Assembly (NCBI GenBank): GCA_900539265.1
Contig: UQBM01000038.1
Location: 1-9,729, forward strand
DNA length: 9,729 bases
Direction: 5' to 3'
Origin: an uncultured Mollicutes bacterium
Lineage (GTDB): Bacteria > Bacillota_I > Bacilli_A > ML615J-28 > CAG-313
The position numbers were made by a program, and so were the translations under genes. The notes below the pieces were generated by a model. That model was not told where the DNA came from. It searched no databases and worked only from the letters and a program-made list of their open reading frames with translations. Below are positions 1 to 5,514 of the stretch, in pieces (position 1 is the first letter of the stretch; each line of letters begins with the position of its first letter).

Positions 1-1
1 T

Positions 2-51
2 AGCTAACTAAAATATTTTTTATTATTTACTTGATTTTTATATAGTTAGCT
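2..51 (-). terminator. Possible terminator stem after the fibre operon
   Basis: A perfect 9-bp inverted repeat (AGCTAACTA at 2-10, TAGTTAGCT at 43-51) lies 19 bases beyond the stop codon of the last gene of the locus. The loop is long (32 nt), unlike a classic intrinsic terminator, and any U-tract would fall outside the window. It may be a terminator or an mRNA 3'-end stabiliser. Confidence 0.3.
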
Positions 52-70
52 TTCTAAACAAATTATAAAT

Positions 71-601
71 TTAATTACTGATTGTCTTTTTTATTTTTTT
101 ATCAATGTATACATACCCCTCAATAACTAGCACTCCTCCTACAATAAAAATAATAATACCAAGCGGTGATTTGATAAAATTGGCAAATTTATAGTATTGA
201 TGCCATATTGCTATCTTTTTACCAATAATGCATGATACATCAAAAGGCTCATCATCCATATTATTTGTTTCTTCGTTTATTCCTCTTGTTGTAATAAGAT
301 TACCATCACGTTTTACAATTTGATGGGTTACTGGCGTTTTAGCATTTGGTGGTAAATAAGTAACAATCATTCCTACTTGATAATTATCATTTTTTATTTT
401 TTTAGTAATGATTAAATCACCAATCATTATTTCTGGTTCCATACTACCCGTAGATACTTCAAAAAAGGCAACTCCTAAAACAGTAGTTGGTTGGTCTTTA
501 TGTATCATTCTTTTTATCAAATACACTGATAGAAAAAGAAAAACAATAGCAAATAAAAAAATAAGGAAAAAAGAAATTAGTTTATAAATTATTTTTAACA
601 T
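71..601 (-). CDS. sipW: SipW-type (ER-type) signal peptidase I, 176 aa
   Basis: Membrane serine protease of the archaeal/ER-type signal peptidase I branch, which cleaves signal peptides of exported proteins. In Bacillus, SipW processes TasA and TapA. Seen: a membrane helix at about 5-29, the catalytic serine box STGSMEP (Ser53), the following GDLIITKK segment, and the VTHQIV box (His93). The histidine replaces the lysine of ordinary bacterial SPase I and defines the SipW class. A second membrane helix is at about 147-163. Length is near that of B. subtilis SipW (about 190). The box normally reading GD-x-N reads G-I-N here (residues 107-109), with Asp116 and Asp117 following. It starts 4 bases after the preceding TasA-like gene, with a weak AGGTAG site inside that gene's end, suggesting translational coupling. 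Last gene of a five-gene locus that also has a second SipW at its start. Family assignment is firm; substrate choice is inferred from neighbours. Confidence 0.88.
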   Translation of the reverse strand: MLKIIYKLISFFLIFLFAIVFLFLSVYLIKRMIHKDQPTTVLGVAFFEVSTGSMEPEIMIGDLIITKKIKNDNYQVGMIVTYLPPNAKTPVTHQIVKRDGNLITTRGINEETNNMDDEPFDVSCIIGKKIAIWHQYYKFANFIKSPLGIIIFIVGGVLVIEGYVYIDKKIKKTISN

Positions 602-605
602 TTGT

Positions 606-1787
606 CTAATCTACCTGTTCTATTATTAAGTCAAAAGTAATACTACAAAAAAGTCCATATTGTAGATATCCTAAACTATTCTCAAAATCTATTTTATCTT
701 TTAAAAATTTTTCATACATTTCATAAGTCTTTCTTTCGACAACTTTTTCTAAACTTTCTAACGTATTGCCTGCTATATAATTTTTAATTTGTGTTTTTTG
801 ATAATCTGTAAGATTAGAATAAGTTACCTTCATCGTTTGTCCAATAACGCCATTAGTGTTAGGAAAAACAAAAGCCGGTTCTCCATTAACACCAGTTTGT
901 GATATATAATTTAAGTAATCAAAGTAATCATATTCATCATAACCAAGATAATACGTTTTATCTTGTATTTTATATGATTCAACTAAGCCATCAAAATTCA
1001 TATTAGTATCAGATATTTGATAGGCTTTGTATTTTGCTGTAATACCATTAACATTACCACTACTTTCTGATACACTCCACTCAACTCGAAAAGTTTTATA
1101 ACTTTTCGTATCTAAAGTAATTAGTTGTTGGCCTAAATTGCTAAAATCATATTCAACATAAAAGTAAGTGATACTACCATTCTCTTTTTCTTCAATTGCT
1201 TTATTAAAAGTCATTTTTTCTGAAGTTTGAAGTAATAAATTTTTTTCTAAACTTTCATCAATGATTTCTTGATAATTTATCTGCTCTTCTAAAGTTAAAT
1301 CACAATATTCATCTAATGAAATTATTTCAAAAGAATCTTTTTTTTGATAACTTACAATTTCAGAAATATCACAATGATATAAATAGACTGAAAAAGTAAT
1401 CGGATTGTCTCCTGATAAAAAATTCCAATTCAAATTTTCTTTATTTATAAAATTGTCACTATCGAGGCGCAAATGTATTTTAGATAAATTTGCAATTTGA
1501 GCTTTTACATCCGATAAATTATGAATTGTAAAAAACCAATTACCATTATCACCCGCTTGTGATAGTTTAAACCCTTCTCCAAGCATACTTACTTCAGTTT
1601 TATCTTTTTTTATTGCCCTAATATCCCATTTAGCAATAGTTGATGAATTAGAATTTGAATCAATGATGGTTTTATATTTAGCAATTGTAGTTGATTTGCC
1701 TATTTCACCACTAATGGCAAGACCAATTGCCAATATCAGTAAGCTAAGTAAGATGAATATTTTATTTTTAGTTGTCTTTTTATCCAT
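606..1787 (-). CDS. Large TasA/camelysin-like secreted protein with SipW-type signal peptide, 393 aa
   Basis: Probable minor fibre subunit or cap exported through SipW. The N-terminus is a SipW-class signal: hydrophobic helix at about 9-27, then AKYK (36-39) and TIAKWDI (50-56), matching AKYT and VAKWAF of the small subunit encoded upstream. The TasA-like pattern can be followed: WFFTIHNLSDVKAQ (84-97) corresponds to SFQFVVKNVSEVNA in the small subunit, FRVEWSV (233-239) to TITWEWP, and the end SLGYL...IIEQVD (371-393) to TLGIE...VFVQVD. The regions between these landmarks are much longer, with extra sequence at about 140-205 and 241-366. It has three Cys (139, 162, 381). A good Shine-Dalgarno (AAAGGAG) lies 6 nt before ATG, in the 14-base gap after the anchored TasA-like gene. 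Exact role unknown: it could be a tip, adhesin or anchor. Confidence 0.75.
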   Translation of the reverse strand: MDKKTTKNKIFILLSLLILAIGLAISGEIGKSTTIAKYKTIIDSNSNSSTIAKWDIRAIKKDKTEVSMLGEGFKLSQAGDNGNWFFTIHNLSDVKAQIANLSKIHLRLDSDNFINKENLNWNFLSGDNPITFSVYLYHCDISEIVSYQKKDSFEIISLDEYCDLTLEEQINYQEIIDESLEKNLLLQTSEKMTFNKAIEEKENGSITYFYVEYDFSNLGQQLITLDTKSYKTFRVEWSVSESSGNVNGITAKYKAYQISDTNMNFDGLVESYKIQDKTYYLGYDEYDYFDYLNYISQTGVNGEPAFVFPNTNGVIGQTMKVTYSNLTDYQKTQIKNYIAGNTLESLEKVVERKTYEMYEKFLKDKIDFENSLGYLQYGLFCSITFDLIIEQVD

Positions 1788-1801
1788 TAGTAGCTCCTTT
1801 C

Positions 1802-2662
1802 TTATAAATTATTTTGATGATTTGGATAAATAAGTATTGAAGTAATTGTCACAAAAAGGGTATAAGTTGCTTTATTATCAATTCCTAGTTGTGTATCAAA
1901 TTCATCATTATCCGAATTTTTCCAGTTCCAATCAAGTCTGAATTGAATTGTCTGATTAGCTTTAATTAAAATTTCATTTGCATATAGTTCATTAATATGA
2001 ATCCAATTGTTAGTTTCACCACAAAGATATTCATTCTTGCAAACTAGTCGATACACTATAGGTAATTGATCTTTATTATTTTCAGCAAACTCTATTGACA
2101 TTACGATATCCTTTTGATTAGGATTAGTAATGCTGAAATAATATTCACCTATTTTTCCTGGATATAAAATTTTATCCCCAATTTGGCTACCAAAAATATT
2201 CCACTCATCTGAAATGATACCCCCATCAATTTCACTAACCACAAGTTCTTTAGGTTTTGTTGAATTACCAGTAGTTTGCAAACTAACAAAACTAATAAAA
2301 AGTGCTAAAATGGCAAAAATAGTACATCTTATAATAAAGATAATTGATTTTGTTGAATTAAAAAAAGAACCTAAATAACTATTTTCAAGGTTATAAATAT
2401 TAAAAAAACTATCAGCCTTAGCAAATATTTGTTTAGTTTGTTCATTATAAAGGGTATATTTGATTTTTCTGTCTTTTAATTCTTTGGGACTTACATCAAT
2501 TATTGTATTAGAACTAAGGACGGATTTAAAAAATAAGTCATCATTAGTGACGATTTGATGTCTTTTAATTTTGGCAACTGTTTGACCATTAGAATCTTTG
2601 ATAGTGTTGAAATATACATGATAACCTAACAATCGCTGGGTACTTTTATATTTCCTCTTCAT
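1802..2662 (-). CDS. Membrane-anchored TasA-like protein with cytoplasmic N-terminal domain, 286 aa
   Basis: Predicted type II membrane protein. Residues 1-105 are hydrophilic, basic and contain no signal peptide; I recognise no domain in them. A single membrane helix lies at about 106-128. The outer part (about 149-277) resembles the neighbouring TasA-like subunits: ISDEWNIF corresponds to VAKWAF, YPGKIGEYYFSITNPNQKD to the APGTKGSFQFVVKN region, and FRLDWNW...DTQLG to ITWEWPF...DTTLG. There is a Cys pair at 208 and 214. The sequence after the helix lacks a clear A-x-A cleavage site, so it probably stays anchored, perhaps as a fibre base. The start is supported by GAGGAGG 8 nt upstream. A 179-base structured gap separates it from the major subunit gene, whereas it is only 14 bases from the next gene. 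The TasA-like relationship is a motif-level inference; the anchoring role is a hypothesis. Confidence 0.7.
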   Translation of the reverse strand: MKRKYKSTQRLLGYHVYFNTIKDSNGQTVAKIKRHQIVTNDDLFFKSVLSSNTIIDVSPKELKDRKIKYTLYNEQTKQIFAKADSFFNIYNLENSYLGSFFNSTKSIIFIIRCTIFAILALFISFVSLQTTGNSTKPKELVVSEIDGGIISDEWNIFGSQIGDKILYPGKIGEYYFSITNPNQKDIVMSIEFAENNKDQLPIVYRLVCKNEYLCGETNNWIHINELYANEILIKANQTIQFRLDWNWKNSDNDEFDTQLGIDNKATYTLFVTITSILIYPNHQNNL

Positions 2663-2681
2663 AGGTCTTTCCTCCTCATTC

Positions 2682-2733
2682 TATATTTTTACTAAAATAC
2701 ATTTGTATAAAAATATACTTTAGTAAAAATATA
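2682..2733 (-). promoter_or_regulatory. 20-bp AU-rich hairpin abutting the Shine-Dalgarno
   Basis: A perfect 15-bp inverted repeat (2682-2696 with 2719-2733) encloses a second 5-bp hairpin (GTATA 2705-2709, TATAC 2714-2718, 4-nt loop), with 8 bases bulged on one side. On the minus-strand mRNA it ends a few bases before the GAGGAGG site of the anchored TasA-like gene. There is no U-tract after it, so it is not a typical terminator. It may adjust translation or protect against RNase. The region is AT-rich, but a perfect 15-bp stem is unlikely by chance. Confidence 0.5.
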
Positions 2734-2763
2734 TTTATTAATAAATTATTTTTAATGCCATAA

Positions 2764-2818
2764 ATATAAGCGCTTTGATAGGCCACAATCTATCTATGCG
2801 CTTATATATACTTGTGGC
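2764..2818 (-). promoter_or_regulatory. Pseudoknot-capable structured RNA element after the major fibre gene
   Basis: Three complementary pairs interleave in the minus-strand RNA: A, GCCACAA (2818-2812) with UUGUGGC (2788-2782); B, AUAUAAGCGC (2807-2798) with GCGCUUAUAU (2773-2764); C, GAUAG (2794-2790) with CUAUC (2781-2777). B and C nest into one long hairpin whose 8-nt loop contains the partner of A. A and B cross, giving an H-type pseudoknot with loops of 4, 9 and 8 nt. It starts 23 bases after the stop codon of the small TasA-like gene. It lacks a U-tract and matches no riboswitch class I know by eye. Likely a processing, stability or switch element. Confidence 0.5.
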
Positions 2819-2841
2819 TTTAAATTTGTAAAAATGAAATA

Positions 2842-3441
2842 TTAGTCAACTTGAACAAATACAATTGTTGCCTTTATCGTTACAGTAGATGCTTCTATTC
2901 CTAAAGTCGTATCAGTTTCATCATTACCCTCAAATGGCCATTCCCAAGTTATAGTAATGGTTGTTGAAGCATTCATATTAATAGCCTGATTATTTAACAT
3001 AGGTAAAGTAGTAGATGCACTACTAGCAGCACCTTCATCTACTTGAATTGTATACTGAAATGGTACTTGTGCGCCTGTTAATTCTAATGTTAAATCAAAA
3101 GTTGCATTGACCTCAGAAACATTTTTAACTACAAATTGAAAACTACCTTTTGTTCCTGGTGCAATTTTGTTTGCTACTACATCAGTTTCTGCTCCTCCAT
3201 CTAACGTATCTAAAATAGTATCAAATAGATTAAATGAAATTTCTTTAGTTGATACTAAATCAATATCTGTTAAAGCTCCTTCATTATTTCCATATTGAAA
3301 TGCCCATTTAGCAACGGCTGCACTATCCTTACCAGTAACTGTTGATGTATATTTAGCAAATGTTCCGGATACTAAAGTTAATGATAAAACAAAAACAAAA
3401 GCAATTGCTAATCCTAATGTAAAAATTTTATTTTTCTTCAT
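2842..3441 (-). CDS. TasA/camelysin-like fibre subunit with SipW-type signal peptide, 199 aa
   Basis: Probable major structural subunit of an extracellular fibre, exported by Sec and cleaved by a SipW-type peptidase. Seen: MKKNK start, hydrophobic stretch at about 9-25, likely cleavage after SGTFA (residue 29), then AKYTSTVTGKDSAAVAKWAF, the hallmark pattern of SipW-dependent proteins. The mature part has family landmarks: APGTKGSFQFVVKNVSE (94-110), ITWEWPF (164-170), DTTLG (177-181) and a beta-rich end closing with VFVQVD. There is no cysteine, no sortase signal and no second membrane helix. At 199 aa it is the most compact of the three TasA-like proteins here (B. subtilis TasA is about 261). 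An excellent Shine-Dalgarno (GGAAGGAG) precedes ATG. It lies between the first SipW gene and the anchored TasA-like gene, with structured gaps on both sides. That it is the major subunit is inferred from its minimal domain, strong site and position. Confidence 0.85.
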   Translation of the reverse strand: MKKNKIFTLGLAIAFVFVLSLTLVSGTFAKYTSTVTGKDSAAVAKWAFQYGNNEGALTDIDLVSTKEISFNLFDTILDTLDGGAETDVVANKIAPGTKGSFQFVVKNVSEVNATFDLTLELTGAQVPFQYTIQVDEGAASSASTTLPMLNNQAINMNASTTITITWEWPFEGNDETDTTLGIEASTVTIKATIVFVQVD

Positions 3442-3529
3442 TTTTTCTCCTTCCTTAAATTTTAAAACTAAAATTTAATATATAAATTTATATATGTATT
3501 TTCATGTGTGGCCATGTGAATACCAAAAC
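3442..3529 (-). promoter_or_regulatory. AU-rich leader of the fibre subunit with competing hairpins and a possible promoter
   Basis: The 88-base gap between the first SipW gene and the fibre subunit contains two overlapping inverted repeats: TTAAATTTT 3455-3463 with AAAATTTAA 3470-3478, and AAATTTA 3471-3477 with TAAATTT 3483-3489. They share an arm, so only one can form. A weak promoter (TTCACA, 16 bases, TACATA on the minus strand) could give the subunit extra transcription. AT-richness makes both calls uncertain. Confidence 0.3.
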
Positions 3530-4222
3530 TTAATTAGATTTATCTTTCAATTCTTTTTGTACCTTTTCCGCTTTTAATTGTGCTAATTCAGTTTCTAATT
3601 CCGCATTTTTTGAATTGGCAAGTTGATTTTCTTTTCTTTTCTTAATCAAATCAATTACTAGAATTAACGCTAGTGGTAATCCTAAAACAACAATAATACC
3701 AATTGGCGATTGTAAAAAACTAGCAACACCACCAAGTCCTGCAATTCGTCCCCTATAAATTCCCACAACTTGGTTATAAGAAATGGGATCTTGATCAATT
3801 GAAGTATTATAATCCCCTTTCATTACAAAAGCAGAAGCATTTTTATCTTCTGTGGTTCCCTTCAAAAAAATTCTATGGGTTACAATTGAACCATCCTTTG
3901 CAACATAGGTAATAATATCTCCTTCTTTTAAAGTAGTAGGATCTACTTTTTTAATAAAAATTAAATCGTTTTTATTAAAAGCTCCACTAATAATATTTCC
4001 ACTTTCATCTTTTTCAATTGTCATTGAATCTGATACAACAATTAATAGGGCAGTATCAAAAATCATTGGTACCTTGTCTGGATGAATCCATCCTTGAATA
4101 ATGAATATCAAATTTAAAATAACCAATGGTAAAAATATAACCAATAATATAACCCCAATTATATTTAACACTCCAAATTTAGTTATATTTTGCTTTAATT
4201 GACTTTGTATTTTTTCAGACAT
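3530..4222 (-). CDS. sipW: SipW-type (ER-type) signal peptidase I with coiled-coil tail, 230 aa
   Basis: Membrane signal peptidase of the Ser/His type, expected to cleave the TasA-like proteins encoded next to it. Seen: N-terminal membrane helix at about 16-43, catalytic box VVSDSM (Ser66), NDLIFIKKVD after a short insertion (about 69-82), GDIITY (101-106), VTHRIF with His116 in place of the lysine of ordinary SPase I, and KGDYN...DQDP (135-146), the acidic box. A second membrane helix is at about 172-193. The last 37 residues are highly charged, with a heptad-like pattern (NAELETELAQLKAEK), probably a cytoplasmic coiled coil that plain SipW lacks. First gene of the locus; ATG is preceded by GGAAGGAAG. 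It keeps the GD-x-N box that the second SipW of this locus lacks, so it is the better candidate for the main processing enzyme. Function firm at family level. Confidence 0.9.
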   Translation of the reverse strand: MSEKIQSQLKQNITKFGVLNIIGVILLVIFLPLVILNLIFIIQGWIHPDKVPMIFDTALLIVVSDSMTIEKDESGNIISGAFNKNDLIFIKKVDPTTLKEGDIITYVAKDGSIVTHRIFLKGTTEDKNASAFVMKGDYNTSIDQDPISYNQVVGIYRGRIAGLGGVASFLQSPIGIIVVLGLPLALILVIDLIKKRKENQLANSKNAELETELAQLKAEKVQKELKDKSN

Positions 4223-4289
4223 CTTTCTTCCTTCCCGTTTGATTAAAAAACTTTATTATTTATTATAAATAAGATAATTTAATTTTTTA

Positions 4290-4325
4290 ATTATACTATA
4301 AAACGTCTTTAAAGGTATACCTTTA
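4290..4325 (-). promoter_or_regulatory. Candidate operon promoter with a 16-bp palindromic operator at its -35 position
   Basis: On the minus strand TATAAT (4295-4290) would start transcription near 4283, about 60 bases before the first SipW gene. No -35 consensus is present. Instead a perfect palindrome, TAAAGGTATACCTTTA (4310-4325), is centred near -35. A weak promoter overlapped by a palindrome suggests control by a dimeric regulator, either an activator or a repressor. The protein is not encoded in this window. Confidence 0.45.
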
Positions 4326-4400
4326 CGAATTTTTAAATGTATCATTAAAACATTAAATTTATATTAAAATTCATCTATTTTAACTAAATTATTGACTTTA

Positions 4401-4430
4401 TTGGAAAAAAATGGTAAAATATTGTATAAT
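4401..4430 (+). promoter_or_regulatory. Possible plus-strand promoter
   Basis: TTGGAA (4401-4406), an 18-base spacer and a perfect TATAAT (4425-4430) on the plus strand would start transcription near 4437. No plus-strand gene follows, but the bidirectional-looking hairpin at 4579-4609 with T6GT4 could end a transcript of about 170 nt. AT-rich background limits confidence. Confidence 0.25.
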
Positions 4431-4485
4431 CTAACCTTTATCATAAAGGTATAGATTTAAAATCTTTTAAATTATACAATATTTT
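4416..4485. repeat. 70-bp inverted repeat enclosing a second TAAAGGT box
   Basis: Perfect 15-bp arms (4416-4430 and 4471-4485) each contain TATAAT reading inwards. Between them is ACCTTTA-TCA-TAAAGGT (4434-4450), the same half-site as the palindrome at 4310-4325 but turned inside out, and a smaller inverted repeat AGATTT-A-AAATCT (4453-4465). The segment lies in the 391-base non-coding region 4223-4613 upstream of the fibre operon and is most likely a regulatory region. The rest of that gap is AT-rich sequence in which I see no gene. Confidence 0.5.
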
Positions 4486-4570
4486 TTAATTAAAATTATT
4501 GAAATTTTCTTATCATATAAAAATATGAAGATGAGTTCTTAAATATTCATTTTTTTAACCTTTTTATTTT

Positions 4571-4609
4571 AAAAAAATAAAAACCTTGTAAATTGTTTAC
4601 AAGGTTTTT
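4571..4609 (-). terminator. Strong intrinsic terminator of the tgt-lipoprotein operon
   Basis: A perfect 14-bp stem (4579-4592 with 4596-4609, core AACCTTGTAAA) with a 3-nt loop begins 5 bases beyond the lipoprotein stop codon. On the minus strand it is followed by one A and seven T (4577-4571). The plus strand also has T6GT4 after the stem, so it may act in both directions. Confidence 0.88.
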
Positions 4610-4613
4610 TGTT

Positions 4614-5513
4614 TTATGCGATACCGATATATTTAATTTGAAATGCAGGTTCTATTTTTTCTGTATCATTATTGAATTTTTCTTGATCAAAATCAATCCA
4701 AAATTTAACACCTAAATATTCAATAATAAATTGATTCTCTTCAAAATGACCATTACAATGTTTGATATACCAATTTTTGACTTCATTTATTAAATAACTT
4801 GAATCTGTATTTATCGCTTTTAAATATGTCGGATAATTAAAAATATAATAATTTTCTTTTGTTGTATCTAAATACTGATCCTTTTTTAAAAGACTATCTA
4901 ACTCAATATTATAACCACCCACAATATATTTCGTATTATATGGTATTGGTAACAATACTAATTTTTTCATATTCTCTTCTTTTACTACCATTAAAGGCAT
5001 TTCAAGTGCTATGGACATATTTTCAGTATATGAATATGCATAATAAATTTTTCCATTACTTTGAAAAGTTCTAAAAGAATAGGAAACTCTTGTTCCATCA
5101 TCCTGTGTTGCAATGATAATCTTTTCTAAGGATTGAGTTCCCTCATCAATTGGTAAATAATCACTTCCTAATTTCGCACCCTTTTTTTCTTCTCGTTCGA
5201 CCCTTCTTGTTTCGATGATTTGATCATTGGAATATCTTGCTAAATGGTTGGCCATAGCATCGCTTAAGACATACGGATCATTTTGAACAAATCTAACTAA
5301 AGAATTCGTTGAATCAGTTGAAATGCGAACATTTTCTAAATCGAAATGTATACTAGGTATATGATTTGGTAAAAGCATATGTTCTTTATACTCATTTGGA
5401 ATCGTGATATCAACTCCATTTGTCATTGTAACATACTTATTTTTTAGAAGTGAACAACTGCTCATAACCAATGTCAAAGTAAATATTGATAGTATTGACA
5501 ATATTTTTTTCAT
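4614..5513 (-). CDS. Secreted lipoprotein of unknown function, 299 aa
   Basis: Predicted surface lipoprotein. The chosen start (MKKILSILSIFTLTLV...) gives a standard lipoprotein signal: basic start, hydrophobic core and lipobox MSSC with the lipidated Cys at residue 20. The reading frame is open eight codons further upstream (5537), but that start would overlap tgt by 23 bases and has no good ribosome site, whereas AAGGA lies 8 nt before 5513. The mature part is hydrophilic with mixed strand and helix character (for example KIYYAYSY, YNIELDSLLKKD, KFWIDFD); I recognise no family. The gene starts 1 base after the tgt stop, so the two are cotranscribed and probably coupled, but nothing in the sequence links it to queuosine. 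A strong terminator follows. It could be a lineage-specific lipoprotein; function not assignable. Confidence 0.8.
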   Translation of the reverse strand: MKKILSILSIFTLTLVMSSCSLLKNKYVTMTNGVDITIPNEYKEHMLLPNHIPSIHFDLENVRISTDSTNSLVRFVQNDPYVLSDAMANHLARYSNDQIIETRRVEREEKKGAKLGSDYLPIDEGTQSLEKIIIATQDDGTRVSYSFRTFQSNGKIYYAYSYTENMSIALEMPLMVVKEENMKKLVLLPIPYNTKYIVGGYNIELDSLLKKDQYLDTTKENYYIFNYPTYLKAINTDSSYLINEVKNWYIKHCNGHFEENQFIIEYLGVKFWIDFDQEKFNNDTEKIEPAFQIKYIGIA

Positions 5514-5514
5514 T

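Noticed and set aside
2781..3513. Seven-base match between the fibre leader (GGCCACA at 3513-3507) and the loop of the pseudoknot element
   Set aside because: Seven complementary bases 700 nt apart can occur by chance and nothing else supports a long-range interaction.
4392..4430. Plus-strand TTGACT as -35 for TATAAT at 4425
   Set aside because: The spacer would be 27 bases; TTGGAA at 4401 with 18 bases is more plausible.
4859..5074. Plus-strand open frame opposite the lipoprotein gene
   Set aside because: It lies fully within a well-supported minus-strand gene, lacks family features and looks like a shadow frame.
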